Source: Bradyrhizobium sp. AUGA SZCCT0283
GTDB lineage: Bacteria; Pseudomonadota; Alphaproteobacteria; Rhizobiales; Xanthobacteraceae
Assembly (NCBI RefSeq): GCF_018130385.1
Contig: NZ_JAFCLU010000018.1
Coordinates: forward strand, 62,001-126,000
Direction of reading: 5' to 3'
Length of the DNA: 64,000 nucleotides
Position 1 is the stretch's first letter. Each line of letters starts with the position of its first letter. The notes beneath the pieces are model-generated. The model saw only the letters and a program-made list of their open reading frames with translations. It ran no database searches and was not told the origin of the DNA. Positions 36,689-46,017 of this stretch are shown in pieces. The position numbers and the translations under genes are program-made.

Positions 36689-36703
36689 CGGCGATCAGAG
36701 AAA

Positions 36704-36718
36704 CCACTTGGTAAGTGG
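36704..36718. terminator. Small hairpin between convergent genes
   Basis: CCACTT and AAGTGG pair around a three-base loop in the 31-base gap between the formyltransferase stop and the convergent membrane-protein stop. Without a U-run it is a weak bidirectional terminator candidate. Confidence 0.3.
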
Positions 36719-36719
36719 A

Positions 36720-38837
36720 TCACTTTCCGATCTGAGGAAACGACACCCGCCACAAGCTGAAAGCTTCGGATGATCCGATAAGCCGCAGGCTCTCTGTCGG
36801 CTCTACCGACAATGCACGCGGCGCCATGACAAAGACAGGCCCTTTATCAATCAACGTCGCGGCAATGGCGACTACGTCCGCCAAGTCGAGTACGCCCTTC
36901 GATGCCGATTCAAAGGCGTGAAATACGTGCTGTCGCTGCGTCTCGATCTTGGCCTGAAGAGCCGGATCTGTGGCGCGTCCAGGTACATGTTGCATCATAT
37001 ACGCGTTGAGTGTCCGGATCGGATGACGCGCTACCCACCATATTGAAGCGCAATGCGTTCCGCGATAGATTGGAATGACAATTGCGGCCGAAGAGCCCTC
37101 AGCAGCACGTGCGAACAAGTCAGCGTCCTCCTGCTTCATGCAGGATGACAATTGCGGAAGATTCACTGAAGGTCCTTTGACAAGGCTGATCGCGGCCTCT
37201 GACCAGTGCCGGCCTAGCCAGACGATCGTATGAAGGGGCACCTGGGCCAAATGCAAGCAGCCCAAGAGCACGATCGCGACATAGGACGCAACTTTGATAT
37301 GGCGTTGCCGGACACTCTCTAGAACCTTGCCTTCGATCATCAATTGCAGCCCGCGTCCAGCCAGAAGAACAAAGGAGATGTTGGAGAAATACAGGAATGA
37401 GATATGGCTGAACTCCGGTGCCTGAGTCAGGAAAAATCCGGACAACCCGGCTATTCCGCAGCCCAAAAGAAGAATGTCCACACCCCTCAGATGCCCGCGC
37501 ATCTGAAGAAGGCAAGCGGGAAGTGCCGGGGTCAGGAACGCGGCCTGAAACATGGCTATCACGGCAAAACCGATCATGCCTGCAGGTATGCGGCCGACTC
37601 CAATCTTCATCAGCATGTGGGGTAGCGTCAGCAAGTCCTGACTCGCCAGGAAGGTGAACGGCTGCCAGGCGATTTTGACGGTGCCGGCTCCCGAAAATCC
37701 GTCTCCAGCCGTGAAGAAGAATTGCATGCCGGCCGCGAACCCAATCATCGTCGCAACCAAATCAACGGCATTCCCGGCGAGCGTTCCTTCCTTTCGCCAG
37801 GCCGATACAGTCAGCCGAAGAACCAGCGCACATAGCACGATAGGCGTGCAAACACCTCGAGCGCCGGTGGCCAAAAAGGCAAGCGCAATGAGTACAGCAA
37901 TCCGAAAGCTTCTGCCGGCAACCGTCCTGCTTTGCTGTTCCAGGACAAACGCCAGGATTAGGAAAAACAATATGATGGCAAGAAAAGGCGAAAGGATAAG
38001 ATTGGCGCCGTATGGCATGAAGCTGGCGAAGACAGCGCCCGAAACAGGCGCGATCCCGACTACCCAGTACACACAAAGCACCGCGAGGTATGAGATCCAC
38101 CAGCTCAAGCCAACAACCGATCTGGCGAAAGCGACCATCAATACGGCCGAGGCTGCACCGAGCAGCGCGGGCCCATATGCGATTACCAGGACGTCGATGG
38201 ACACGCCCGTTGTAACATTGATGCCCAGGAGCCAGAGGTGCGCAGCGTAATTGTAGGACCAGGGCGCATTCGGAAACAAAAAGTTCGGCGGTGGCCACCC
38301 GACCTCCAGCCCGCGAATGATCACCGCTTCAAAGGCGGTGTGCATGGAATACGACTCAGGGTCCGCGCTCGTGTAAAGAAATCCAAGCCCAACCAAGGCC
38401 GTACTGCAGAAGAATGCAGTGGAACCGATACAATACAGGCCGCTTCCGCTTCCTTTCCATGCGACGGGCATCGCAAAACGCGCTCGGAAAAGATCGGCTA
38501 TCACGACTCCGCTTGCGGCAAGTGGCAATAAAAAGAGCAGTGACAACTGACCGAGCGGCCAAAGCAGTATGACCGCCAGGACATTCAGGGTAATGCCAAG
38601 TCCAAGCGCGAATGCGAAATAGACACCCGCCTCCGCTGTCTTCGGTAAGATGAACCGATAGAAGACCAGGCCGGGAAACAGGTTGAACAGAAATACGTAT
38701 CCCAGAAACCTGATAGCCGCTGCCGTCGAGGGGTAAAGCGCATTCAGGCTGGTGAGCACGATGATGACACAGAGCGCCAGGGTAGCGACGGCGAGTACTA
38801 TGAACCGCAATGCGTCTGGTCTTGTCCAGCAGATCAT
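36720..38837 (-). CDS. Large polytopic membrane protein (paralogue 1), GT-C-like
   Basis: The 705-residue protein has about thirteen membrane segments and a soluble C-terminal domain of roughly 150 residues. Notable is the extracytoplasmic loop with HTAFEAVIIRGLEVGWPPPNFLFPNAPWSYNYAAHLW, resembling the first loop of GT-C transferases, where acidic and aromatic residues bind a lipid-linked donor. ATG at 38837 is chosen because it places LYPST at residues 34-38, as in the adjacent paralogue; a TTG at 38873 also opens the frame. Its function is not known; a GT-C glycosyltransferase using the GT2-made carrier sugar is plausible. Confidence 0.7.
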   Translation of the reverse strand: MICWTRPDALRFIVLAVATLALCVIIVLTSLNALYPSTAAAIRFLGYVFLFNLFPGLVFYRFILPKTAEAGVYFAFALGLGITLNVLAVILLWPLGQLSLLFLLPLAASGVVIADLFRARFAMPVAWKGSGSGLYCIGSTAFFCSTALVGLGFLYTSADPESYSMHTAFEAVIIRGLEVGWPPPNFLFPNAPWSYNYAAHLWLLGINVTTGVSIDVLVIAYGPALLGAASAVLMVAFARSVVGLSWWISYLAVLCVYWVVGIAPVSGAVFASFMPYGANLILSPFLAIILFFLILAFVLEQQSRTVAGRSFRIAVLIALAFLATGARGVCTPIVLCALVLRLTVSAWRKEGTLAGNAVDLVATMIGFAAGMQFFFTAGDGFSGAGTVKIAWQPFTFLASQDLLTLPHMLMKIGVGRIPAGMIGFAVIAMFQAAFLTPALPACLLQMRGHLRGVDILLLGCGIAGLSGFFLTQAPEFSHISFLYFSNISFVLLAGRGLQLMIEGKVLESVRQRHIKVASYVAIVLLGCLHLAQVPLHTIVWLGRHWSEAAISLVKGPSVNLPQLSSCMKQEDADLFARAAEGSSAAIVIPIYRGTHCASIWWVARHPIRTLNAYMMQHVPGRATDPALQAKIETQRQHVFHAFESASKGVLDLADVVAIAATLIDKGPVFVMAPRALSVEPTESLRLIGSSEAFSLWRVSFPQIGK

Positions 38838-39001
38838 TCCCAACCTGTTCACAAATACGCTCAAACGAGTCAATCGCCCTGCACACTATGTTTCGGGAAT
38901 GTATCGTTCAAGAGACTGCCAATAGGAAGGGTCGCTCAAGACATGATCCGCATGACACGCCGTGGCTAGACGTCCTATAACCCAGCGCACTGAGCAAAAT
39001 C

Positions 39002-41110
39002 TCAGTTGCTCCGAGGGACCGACACCTTCCACAGCCCAAAAACCTCAGACGCCCCGACCAAATGAAGACGTTCCGGCGTCTCGATCGACAAGGAGCGAGG
39101 CGCCATCAAAAAAATGGGTCCGCGACCGACTAAGGTCTTGGCCAGCTCTATGATGTCCGACACATCCAGGATGCCTTTCGCCGCAGACTCCCACGCGTGA
39201 AACATCCGCTCTTGCTGGATCCGGATTTTGGCTTGGAGGGCCGGATCGGCGGCGCGACCGGGCACGTGCTGCAACAGGTAAACGTTGAGTGTATGGGTGG
39301 GATGGTGGACTACCCACCAGAATGCTGCACAATGCGTGGTGTGATAAATTGGAATGACAATTGCTGCCGGCGACACCGCACGAGCCACAGCGAATAGATC
39401 GGCATCGTCGTTACGCATACACGGCGCCAGCGCAGGCAGTGGTCTTGAAGACAAGCTGGCAACGCTCACCGCGGATGCGGCCAAATTTCCTCCAATCCAC
39501 GCGATAGCATTGATGGGGATTTGGGCAAGGTGCAAGCACGCAAGCAACACGACCGCGACAATGGAGACTAATCCGAAGCGCAGTTGAGGTTTTGCAGTGT
39601 GGATTGTCAGCTGCAGCCCCAAGGCACCGAGAAGGGCGAATGAAATGTTGGAAAAGTACAGAAACGAGACATGACTCAGTTCTGGTGCTTCGGTAAGGAA
39701 AAATCCGGATAGTCCAGCGATCCCGCAGCCTAGCAGAAAAAACTCGACTTCCCGCGCATTCTTGCGCATGCGGATTAATGAAGCTGGAACGGCAGGGGTT
39801 AGGAATGCCGCCTGGAAGATAGCGATTACTGCAAACGCCACAATGCCTGCTGGCACTGCGGCGAAGCCCCATTTGGTCAGCGCACCCGCCAAGGTCAGCA
39901 CATCCTGGCTGGCAAGTAATGTGAACGGCTGCCCGGTGATTTTGACGGTGCCTGCCCCTGAAAATGAGGTTCCAACCGTAAAGAAGAAGCGCAGCCCGAG
40001 CCCGAACCCAACGATCACGGCCACCAGATCAAGGGCGCGGCCCGGCGACCGCCCCTCGCGCCTCCAGATTGACACTGTCAGGCGAAGAGCCATCCCGCAA
40101 AGCAGAATCGGCGTACAGACGCCTCTGGCGCCGGTGGCTAGAAACGCAAGCACCACGAGGGTGACGAACCGAAAGCACCGCTCCCGAAGGCCGGAGCCTT
40201 CTTCCTCAAAAAGGAATGCAATCGTCAGAAAGAACACGATGAAGGCAACGAATGGCGACAAGATCAGGTTGGCGCCGAAAGGCATAAAGCTGGCGAGTAT
40301 CGAGCCGGATATTGGCGCGATACCAACGATCCAGTAGACGCATATCGCTGGAAGATAAGCGACCCACCACGCCAAGCCAACCACATATCGGCCGAACGCG
40401 ACCATAACTGCCGCCGAAGCTCCGCCCAGAAATGCCGGGCCGAATCTTGTCACCAATACGTCGATGGATGAGCCCGTTGTAAGCTTGACCCCGAGAAGCC
40501 ACAGGTGCGCAGCATAGTTGTAGGACCAACCCGCGTTGGGAAACAGCAGATTTGCTGGCGGATAGCCAAATTCTAGTCCTCGAACGATGACGCCTTCGAA
40601 CGCAGCATGCGACGAATAAGCGTCCGTATAGACGTCGCTGTAGGTGCCGGCATACATAAAACTAACGCCGAGCAAGGCTGTGAAACAGGCGAACGCTAGT
40701 CCGAATATCCAGGCAGGCACATTCCGAACTTCGGCGCATTCCAGCAACTCTGAGGATCGGCGAAGGCGCGCTATCCCGAGCGCGCCTGCGAAAACCGGCA
40801 GCAAGAACAAGTACTGCAGCATCGCGACCGCCCATAGCAGCGTGACCACAAGAATGTTCGTGACGATCCCAACAGCAAGCGAGAAAGCGAGGTAAACACC
40901 TAGCTCTCTCGCACCCGGCAGAAAATAGCGGGAGATGACGGCACCAGGAAGCAGGTTGAATAGCAGGACGTATCCCAAAAACCTGATTGTCGCGTCCGTC
41001 GATGGATAGAGCGAGTGCAAGCCAAGAAAGACGATTGCGAGGCACAAAACCGACGTCCCGACGATTCGTGCGAGGGATTGCAAAGAGTTGGCTGCGACGC
41101 GGCTCGGCAT
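39002..41110 (-). CDS. Large polytopic membrane protein (paralogue 2), GT-C-like
   Basis: The 702-residue protein is clearly homologous along its whole length to the gene at 36720-38837. Shared segments include LYPST near residue 35, IRFLGYV, VIVRGLEFGYPPANLLFPNAGWSYNYAAHLWLLGV, ATGARGVCTPI, ASQDVLTL, ELSHVSFLYFSNISF, HVPGRAADPALQAKI and the final LGLWKVSVP-like motif. It has about thirteen membrane segments and a soluble tail. The upstream 223 bases to the metalloprotease gene are non-coding and probably hold a promoter. The function is unknown; the pair may add two different residues or act as a heterodimer. Confidence 0.7.
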   Translation of the reverse strand: MPSRVAANSLQSLARIVGTSVLCLAIVFLGLHSLYPSTDATIRFLGYVLLFNLLPGAVISRYFLPGARELGVYLAFSLAVGIVTNILVVTLLWAVAMLQYLFLLPVFAGALGIARLRRSSELLECAEVRNVPAWIFGLAFACFTALLGVSFMYAGTYSDVYTDAYSSHAAFEGVIVRGLEFGYPPANLLFPNAGWSYNYAAHLWLLGVKLTTGSSIDVLVTRFGPAFLGGASAAVMVAFGRYVVGLAWWVAYLPAICVYWIVGIAPISGSILASFMPFGANLILSPFVAFIVFFLTIAFLFEEEGSGLRERCFRFVTLVVLAFLATGARGVCTPILLCGMALRLTVSIWRREGRSPGRALDLVAVIVGFGLGLRFFFTVGTSFSGAGTVKITGQPFTLLASQDVLTLAGALTKWGFAAVPAGIVAFAVIAIFQAAFLTPAVPASLIRMRKNAREVEFFLLGCGIAGLSGFFLTEAPELSHVSFLYFSNISFALLGALGLQLTIHTAKPQLRFGLVSIVAVVLLACLHLAQIPINAIAWIGGNLAASAVSVASLSSRPLPALAPCMRNDDADLFAVARAVSPAAIVIPIYHTTHCAAFWWVVHHPTHTLNVYLLQHVPGRAADPALQAKIRIQQERMFHAWESAAKGILDVSDIIELAKTLVGRGPIFLMAPRSLSIETPERLHLVGASEVFGLWKVSVPRSN

Positions 41111-41333
41111 TTACAACCTATTGACCACGAGCCTAACTTAGTCAAATCGATGGAACGTGTGCTTCACTCTCGCTGATGGCGTCAAAGGCTGTTCGCGGCG
41201 CGATTGACACGCAGCGCCATCGCCTCGCAGGTCCGGCTTCCGCTCCCCGAGCCATTTCCGGCGACAGTGATGTCATTTTCCGTCACGAGCGATTAACTCT
41301 CGAATCGAGAGTGGCTTGGCGACGGCGACGCCG

Positions 41334-44162
41334 TTAGCGGATGATGAAATGGTGTAGTTCAGACTCGAGGAGATGAGCCGCGGGAGAGGCGATGGCATCG
41401 TGCTTGAGGGAGTCAAGCACCAGTTCGATGGGAGCAATGGCGGATTCAGATAGGGACGAGTAAAATTCATCCGAAGTGATCGATCGATGATCACTCGCGG
41501 GCTGGTCGGACAGCGCCCCCCCAGTTTGGCTGAACTCGGCGGCGAACCTGAACGTATCGTTTGTTCCACCCGAATTCAGGAAGGCGCTGCCAATCCCCTC
41601 CGGTGCAACAAGAGTTTGTGACGTGACCGCTGCAGCTCCTACCGTGCTATCGCCATTCAGGTCCTGCTGAAAACTGGTCTCCAGCGATTTCAGTGTAGCG
41701 CTGCTGCCGGAATAGACGGCATAGGAGATGAAGTTGCCGTTGCTGTCGGTATTCCAGATCGAGAATTGATTTCCGGCGGCGTATTTCAAGGCCACCTGGT
41801 AGCCGCCCGCCGTCTGTTCCACGGCAATGGGCACATAAGGATCGAACTGACCAACTGTGACCGCCGCGCCACCATATTTCAGCGTCGGGCCGTTGCCGCT
41901 GCTGATGTTGTTCAAATAGTAATTGCTATCGACCTGGACCAGGCTGGTCGATCCCAGTGCCTCGATTACCGTGCTGGGAACACCAATCGTTCCGTCACCG
42001 TTCAGGTCTTGGTGAAAACTGGTCTCCAGCGATTTCAGTGTCGTGCTGTTGCCGGCGTAGACGGCATAGGAGATGAAGTTGCCGTTGCTGTCGGTATTCC
42101 AGATCGAGAATTGATTTCCGGCGGCGTATTTCAAGGCCACCTGGTAGCCGCCTGCCGTCTGTTCCACGGCAACGGGCACATAAGGATCGAACTGCCCAAG
42201 TGTGACCACGACGCCACCATATTTCAGCGTCGGGCCGTTGCCGCTGCTGATGTTGTTCAAATAGTAGTTGTTATTGACCTGGACCAGGCTGGTCGATCCC
42301 AGTGCCTCGATTACGGTGGCGGGAGCGCCGATCGTTCCGTCGCCGTTCAGGTCCTGGTGAAAGCTGGTCTCCAGCGATTCCAGTGTCGTGCTGTTGCCGG
42401 CGTAGACGGCATAGGAGACGAAGTTGCCGTTGCTGTCGGTATTCCAGATCGAGAACTGATTTCCGGCGGCGTATTTCAAGGCCACCTGGTAGCCGCCGGC
42501 TGTCTGCTCCACGGCAACGGGCACATAGGGATCGAACTGTCCCGCTGATACCGCCACGCCGTTATATTTCAGCGTCGGACCCGAGGTGGTGCCATTGGCA
42601 TAGAGATAATAGGTGCCGCCGATCTGGGTCAGCGTGGTCGCACCGAACGACTCGATCGTGACGGGCAGCGAGTAAGCGCCGATCAGATCGGCCAGGCTAA
42701 TTGCAACATTGCCGGTGAGATCGATCGCGAAATCGGCGACCCCGTCCCCATTGGTATCGCCCTGCAGCGTGGTGACGCCGGTGGAGCTGTTATAGAAATA
42801 GTTGAGTTCGCCGGCCGCACCGCTGAAGGAGGCGGTCGCGAGGAATTTGAACTGATCGTAGCTGCCGGTGCTGCTGATCGCGTCGAACCCGCTGAGGTCG
42901 ATGTCATCCGTTCCGGAAACGAAATCGGTGATGCGGTCGTGCTGGCCGCTCGTGGCCGAGCTGTTGCCGAGCAGGAACACGAATATGTCGCCGCTGCCGC
43001 CGCCGGTCAGATTATCAACGCCGGAGCCGCCGATCAGCGTGTCGTTTCCGGCCCCGCCGATCAGCGTGTCATTGCCGCCGCCACCCGACAGCGTACAGCC
43101 CGTGTCGCTTGCGATCAGCGTGTCGTTGCCGCTGCCGCCAATGGCTTTCTCGATGACCGCGTTGAGTGCGATCCCGATATTGTTGACGAGGCCGCCGACC
43201 GAGGAAAAGGCGCCCGCGTGCAGGTCGATGGTCTGCGCCGCCGAATAGCCGGAGCAATCGAGCGTGTCGGTGCCGCCGCTGTCATAGATCGTCAGCGCCG
43301 GCGCCGAGGTGTAGTTGCCGAAATTGAAGACCGCGCCGGCATTGCTGTTGAAGCCATAGACGGTGTCGCCGGTTCGCGTCGAGGTCGCCGCGCCGTACAT
43401 CAAAGCCACGGCGTAGATGTCCGCCATCTGCGGCGTGACCACGTAGCGGTACGAACTCCCGGAATAATTCGGCTCCGAGAAATACGACATGATGGAATAT
43501 TGCCAGGTGTCGTTGGCATAGACCGCGTTGGTCGAATAGGACGCGCTGCCATTATACGGCCCCTGGTGGCCTAGCCCGAGCGCATGTCCGATTTCGTGGA
43601 TGTAGGTCTGGTAGCCGTAGCTGTCGATGCCGGTCTTGCCGTCGTACGCGCCGCCATCATTGGTGATCCAATCAGAGCTGATGTTGACGTACGCAGATGA
43701 GACCACGCCCCCCGACCAGCTGCCGCCGCTATAGGCCTGCATCGTGCCGTTGTGGGTGAACGTGATGTTCGCGGAGCCCGCGGTCTGGACGAAGGTGATG
43801 TTGGCAACCTCGGACCATGCCTGCAGCGCCGTTTGCGCCAGGAACTGCTCCGCAGAATTCAGCCCGGTGATATTGTAGCTGATGGTGTGGGACGCCCAGT
43901 GATGGGGAGTGTCGTTGGCGTATGACCAAAAGCCGTTGACGAGATAGTCGGCGAGCGTCGCGATCGACGCGACCGGCTTGCCGGCATAGAGCGCGGGGCT
44001 TTCCACGCTGGCGGCGGCGGCGTCCGCCAGCGGGTAAGAGTCGCCGTCAACCCGAAACGTCGTGTCGTGCAGGCTGTCAGGCGGAAGCGCGGCCGGGCTC
44101 GGCCCAAGCTCGAACGTCTGGAAGGCCCAGATCTCATCGGAAAGCAGACCGTTCTTCTTCAT
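41334..44162 (-). CDS. Serralysin-like RTX zinc metalloprotease with three C-terminal repeats
   Basis: The 942-residue protein is a peptidase M10 enzyme. The zinc motif HEIGHALGLGH is at residues 189-199 and the Met-turn SIMSYF near residue 224. From about residue 340, RTX nonapeptides follow (GGSGNDTLI, GGGGNDTLI, GGAGNDTLI, GGSGVDNL). Residues ~500-850 are three near-identical 115-residue units, each ending in DLNGDGTIG, an EF-hand/dockerin-like calcium loop. There is no N-terminal signal peptide, so type I secretion is expected, but no ABC exporter is in the window. The predicted role is an extracellular calcium-dependent protease. The last repeat has DSTVG in place of DGTIG. Confidence 0.9.
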   Translation of the reverse strand: MKKNGLLSDEIWAFQTFELGPSPAALPPDSLHDTTFRVDGDSYPLADAAAASVESPALYAGKPVASIATLADYLVNGFWSYANDTPHHWASHTISYNITGLNSAEQFLAQTALQAWSEVANITFVQTAGSANITFTHNGTMQAYSGGSWSGGVVSSAYVNISSDWITNDGGAYDGKTGIDSYGYQTYIHEIGHALGLGHQGPYNGSASYSTNAVYANDTWQYSIMSYFSEPNYSGSSYRYVVTPQMADIYAVALMYGAATSTRTGDTVYGFNSNAGAVFNFGNYTSAPALTIYDSGGTDTLDCSGYSAAQTIDLHAGAFSSVGGLVNNIGIALNAVIEKAIGGSGNDTLIASDTGCTLSGGGGNDTLIGGAGNDTLIGGSGVDNLTGGGSGDIFVFLLGNSSATSGQHDRITDFVSGTDDIDLSGFDAISSTGSYDQFKFLATASFSGAAGELNYFYNSSTGVTTLQGDTNGDGVADFAIDLTGNVAISLADLIGAYSLPVTIESFGATTLTQIGGTYYLYANGTTSGPTLKYNGVAVSAGQFDPYVPVAVEQTAGGYQVALKYAAGNQFSIWNTDSNGNFVSYAVYAGNSTTLESLETSFHQDLNGDGTIGAPATVIEALGSTSLVQVNNNYYLNNISSGNGPTLKYGGVVVTLGQFDPYVPVAVEQTAGGYQVALKYAAGNQFSIWNTDSNGNFISYAVYAGNSTTLKSLETSFHQDLNGDGTIGVPSTVIEALGSTSLVQVDSNYYLNNISSGNGPTLKYGGAAVTVGQFDPYVPIAVEQTAGGYQVALKYAAGNQFSIWNTDSNGNFISYAVYSGSSATLKSLETSFQQDLNGDSTVGAAAVTSQTLVAPEGIGSAFLNSGGTNDTFRFAAEFSQTGGALSDQPASDHRSITSDEFYSSLSESAIAPIELVLDSLKHDAIASPAAHLLESELHHFIIR
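41622..42656 (-). repeat. Three tandem 345-bp coding repeats
   Basis: Units start at 42656, 42311 and 41966 (minus strand), each 345 bp or 115 codons, and long stretches are identical at the DNA level. Marker segments such as GNQFSIWNTDSNGNF and SLETSF recur in each. Low synonymous divergence between units 2 and 3 points to recent duplication or ongoing homogenisation within the protease gene. Confidence 0.92.
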
Positions 44163-44510
44163 CGATCAGGCCCGTCAGCAGGTCGTTCGGTTGCGGAGAA
44201 TCGCAACGCACCCGGGAGGCTAGAATCGCCTCGTTAACGCTTGTTTACCAGCCGGATTTGTCGTGCGCTTGCTTTGCGATGCATTACGGCGAAAAGCAGA
44301 ATCCGCGGGGTACCGGTCCGTAGTCTTGCGGGGGCCGGTCGTCCGCGGTTCCGCGCTGTCGGGGCTTCCGGTCCCAAAATGGCGCCTCGCCCCGCCCCCA
44401 TGGCCGCCCCTCGCCGGCAGCGAACAAGGAGTTGGAAATCGGCGCCAGATTGTCTAAGCCAGATTGGTCTGCTCGTTCCCCCGCGAAATCCAAAAAAACA
44501 AGGTTTCTCA
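44163..44510. other. Non-coding divergent region between protease and CoA-transferase
   Basis: 348 bases between two divergently transcribed genes. The stretch near 44220-44260 is less GC-rich and probably contains promoters. AAGG at 44500-44503 is the ribosome site for the CoA-transferase. I see no further gene, repeat or terminator. Confidence 0.5.
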
Positions 44511-45704
44511 ATGCCTTTCCCCCGCGCTTCGCAGGCCCTTTCCCGCTTCACCGTGCTCGATCTCACCCGCGTTCGCTCCGGGCCCACCTGTGTGCGGCAA
44601 CTGGCGGATTGGGGCGCCAACGTCATCAAGATCGACGCGCTGCTGGAAGACAGCGGCGGCGAGCAGCCCGGCGGCCCGCGCCAGGGCTCGGATTTCCAGA
44701 ATTTGCACCGCAACAAGCGGGCCATGACGCTGAACCTGAAGGACCCTAAGGGCCTCGAAGTGTTCAAGCGGCTGGCGGAACAGGCCGACGTCGTGGTCGA
44801 GAATTTTCGTCCCGACGTGAAGGCAAAACTCGGCATCGACTATGAGAGCCTGCGCAAGGTCAATCCGCGCATCGTCTATGGCAGCATCTCCGGCTTCGGC
44901 CAGGACGGCCCCTACCACAAGCGTCCGGGCTTCGATCAGATCGCGCAGGGCATGGGCGGGCTGATGTCGATCACCGGCGCGCCCGGCCAGGGCCCGATGC
45001 GGGTCGGCATCCCGGTCGCCGACCTCACCGCCGGGCTGTTCTGCGCCATCGGTATCCTCACCGCACTGCTGGAGCGCGACGTTTCCGGCGAAGGCCAGTG
45101 GGTGCAGACCTCGCTGTTGCAGGCGCAGATCTTCATGCTGGATTTCCAGGCCTCGCGCTGGCTGATGGAAAAGGACGTGGCCAAGCAGGCCGGCAACAAC
45201 CATCCGACCTCGATTCCGACCGGCGTCTTCAAGACTTCCGACGGCTACATCAACATCGCCACGACCGGCGGACGGATCTGGGAGCGCTGCGCGCAGGCGA
45301 TCGGCGCGCCCGAGCTCGTCACCAATCCCGATTACGCCACCGCACCTGCGCGCTCGAAGAACCGCGACGCGCTGAACGAAGCGATCGGCAGGCTCACCGA
45401 GAAGAAACCGACGGAAACCTGGGTCAAGGAATTGAACGAGGCCGGCGTGCCCTGTGGCCCGATCTATTCGATCGACCAGATGTTCGACGACGCCCAGGTC
45501 AAGCACCTCGGCATCGCCCAGCACGTGCCAAACGACGAGAACCGCCACATCCAGCTCGTCGGCCAGCCGGTGACGCTGTCACGCACGCCAAGCAAGATGG
45601 CCGCGCGCCCGCCGGAATTCGGCGAACAGACCGAGGAAGTACTGGCAGAATTCGGTTTTGCGAAAGATGAGATCGCGGAGCTGCGCCAGCGCAAGGTGGT
45701 GTGA
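44511..45704 (+). CDS. CaiB/BaiF family III CoA-transferase
   Basis: The 397-residue protein has the family III CoA-transferase pattern: VLDLTRVRSGPTCVRQLADWGANVIKID, LHRNKRAMTLNLKDPKG, ADVVVENFRPDVKAKLGIDY, VYGSISGFGQDGPYHKRPGFDQIAQGMGG, GIPVADLTAGLFCAIGIL and GVPCGPIYSIDQMFDD. It moves CoA between carboxylic acids through an Asp-linked intermediate. ATG at 44511 has AAGG seven bases upstream; the frame is open further upstream without family resemblance. The substrate is not readable; neighbours (palindromic repeat, dehydroquinase-like gene) give little help. Confidence 0.92.
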   Translation: MPFPRASQALSRFTVLDLTRVRSGPTCVRQLADWGANVIKIDALLEDSGGEQPGGPRQGSDFQNLHRNKRAMTLNLKDPKGLEVFKRLAEQADVVVENFRPDVKAKLGIDYESLRKVNPRIVYGSISGFGQDGPYHKRPGFDQIAQGMGGLMSITGAPGQGPMRVGIPVADLTAGLFCAIGILTALLERDVSGEGQWVQTSLLQAQIFMLDFQASRWLMEKDVAKQAGNNHPTSIPTGVFKTSDGYINIATTGGRIWERCAQAIGAPELVTNPDYATAPARSKNRDALNEAIGRLTEKKPTETWVKELNEAGVPCGPIYSIDQMFDDAQVKHLGIAQHVPNDENRHIQLVGQPVTLSRTPSKMAARPPEFGEQTEEVLAEFGFAKDEIAELRQRKVV

Positions 45705-45713
45705 GCCACCGGT

Positions 45714-45836
45714 GCCGTCATTGCGAGCGAAGCGAATCAATCCATCTATCCCCGTGTGGCACGATGGATTGCTTCGTCGCGGAGCCTGTCATCGGGCGCG
45801 CATGCGCGCAACCCGTTGGCTCCTCGCAATGACGGC
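45714..45836. repeat. Palindromic intergenic repeat (GTCATTGCGAGCGAAGCG family), copy 1
   Basis: GCCGTCATTGCGAG at 45714-45727 is answered by CTCGCAATGACGGC at 45823-45836. Within lies CAATCCATC/GATGGATTG, a nested inverted repeat. A second shorter copy is at 54342-54424. The element sits just after the CoA-transferase stop, so it may also act as an RNA hairpin. Such elements are abundant in Bradyrhizobium-type genomes. Confidence 0.9.
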
Positions 45837-45880
45837 GCTTGATTGATCGCCGCGCGGCACAAATCAGCGCAGATCCCTTC

Positions 45881-45964
45881 ATGATCGCCCAGCTGGTCGT
45901 GCTGTTTCTGATGGTGTTGTTTCCGTCCATCGTCACCGTGCCGGCGAAATGGTTCGGTGGCTGA
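45881..45964 (+). CDS. 27-residue hydrophobic peptide ORF, possibly a permease relic
   Basis: An ATG at 45881 opens a 27-codon frame encoding mostly hydrophobic residues, ending KWFGG. The pattern resembles the last transmembrane helix of a TRAP-transporter large permease, so it may be the leftover 3' end of a lost gene, with the palindromic repeat inserted before it. No good ribosome site is visible. It could equally be a chance ORF. Confidence 0.25.
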   Translation: MIAQLVVLFLMVLFPSIVTVPAKWFGG

Positions 45965-46017
45965 CATGCAGCCGCATCGGCTACACTGTCCCGTCATCAT
46001 CCCGTGAAAGGCATTTT

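Noticed and set aside
41622..42656. CRISPR-like direct repeats
   Set aside because: The period is 345 bp, fully coding, in frame with a metalloprotease, and has no unique spacers.
44241..44510. N-terminal extension of the CoA-transferase
   Set aside because: The extra 90 residues are Arg/Pro-rich without family similarity, and a good start with ribosome site is at 44511.
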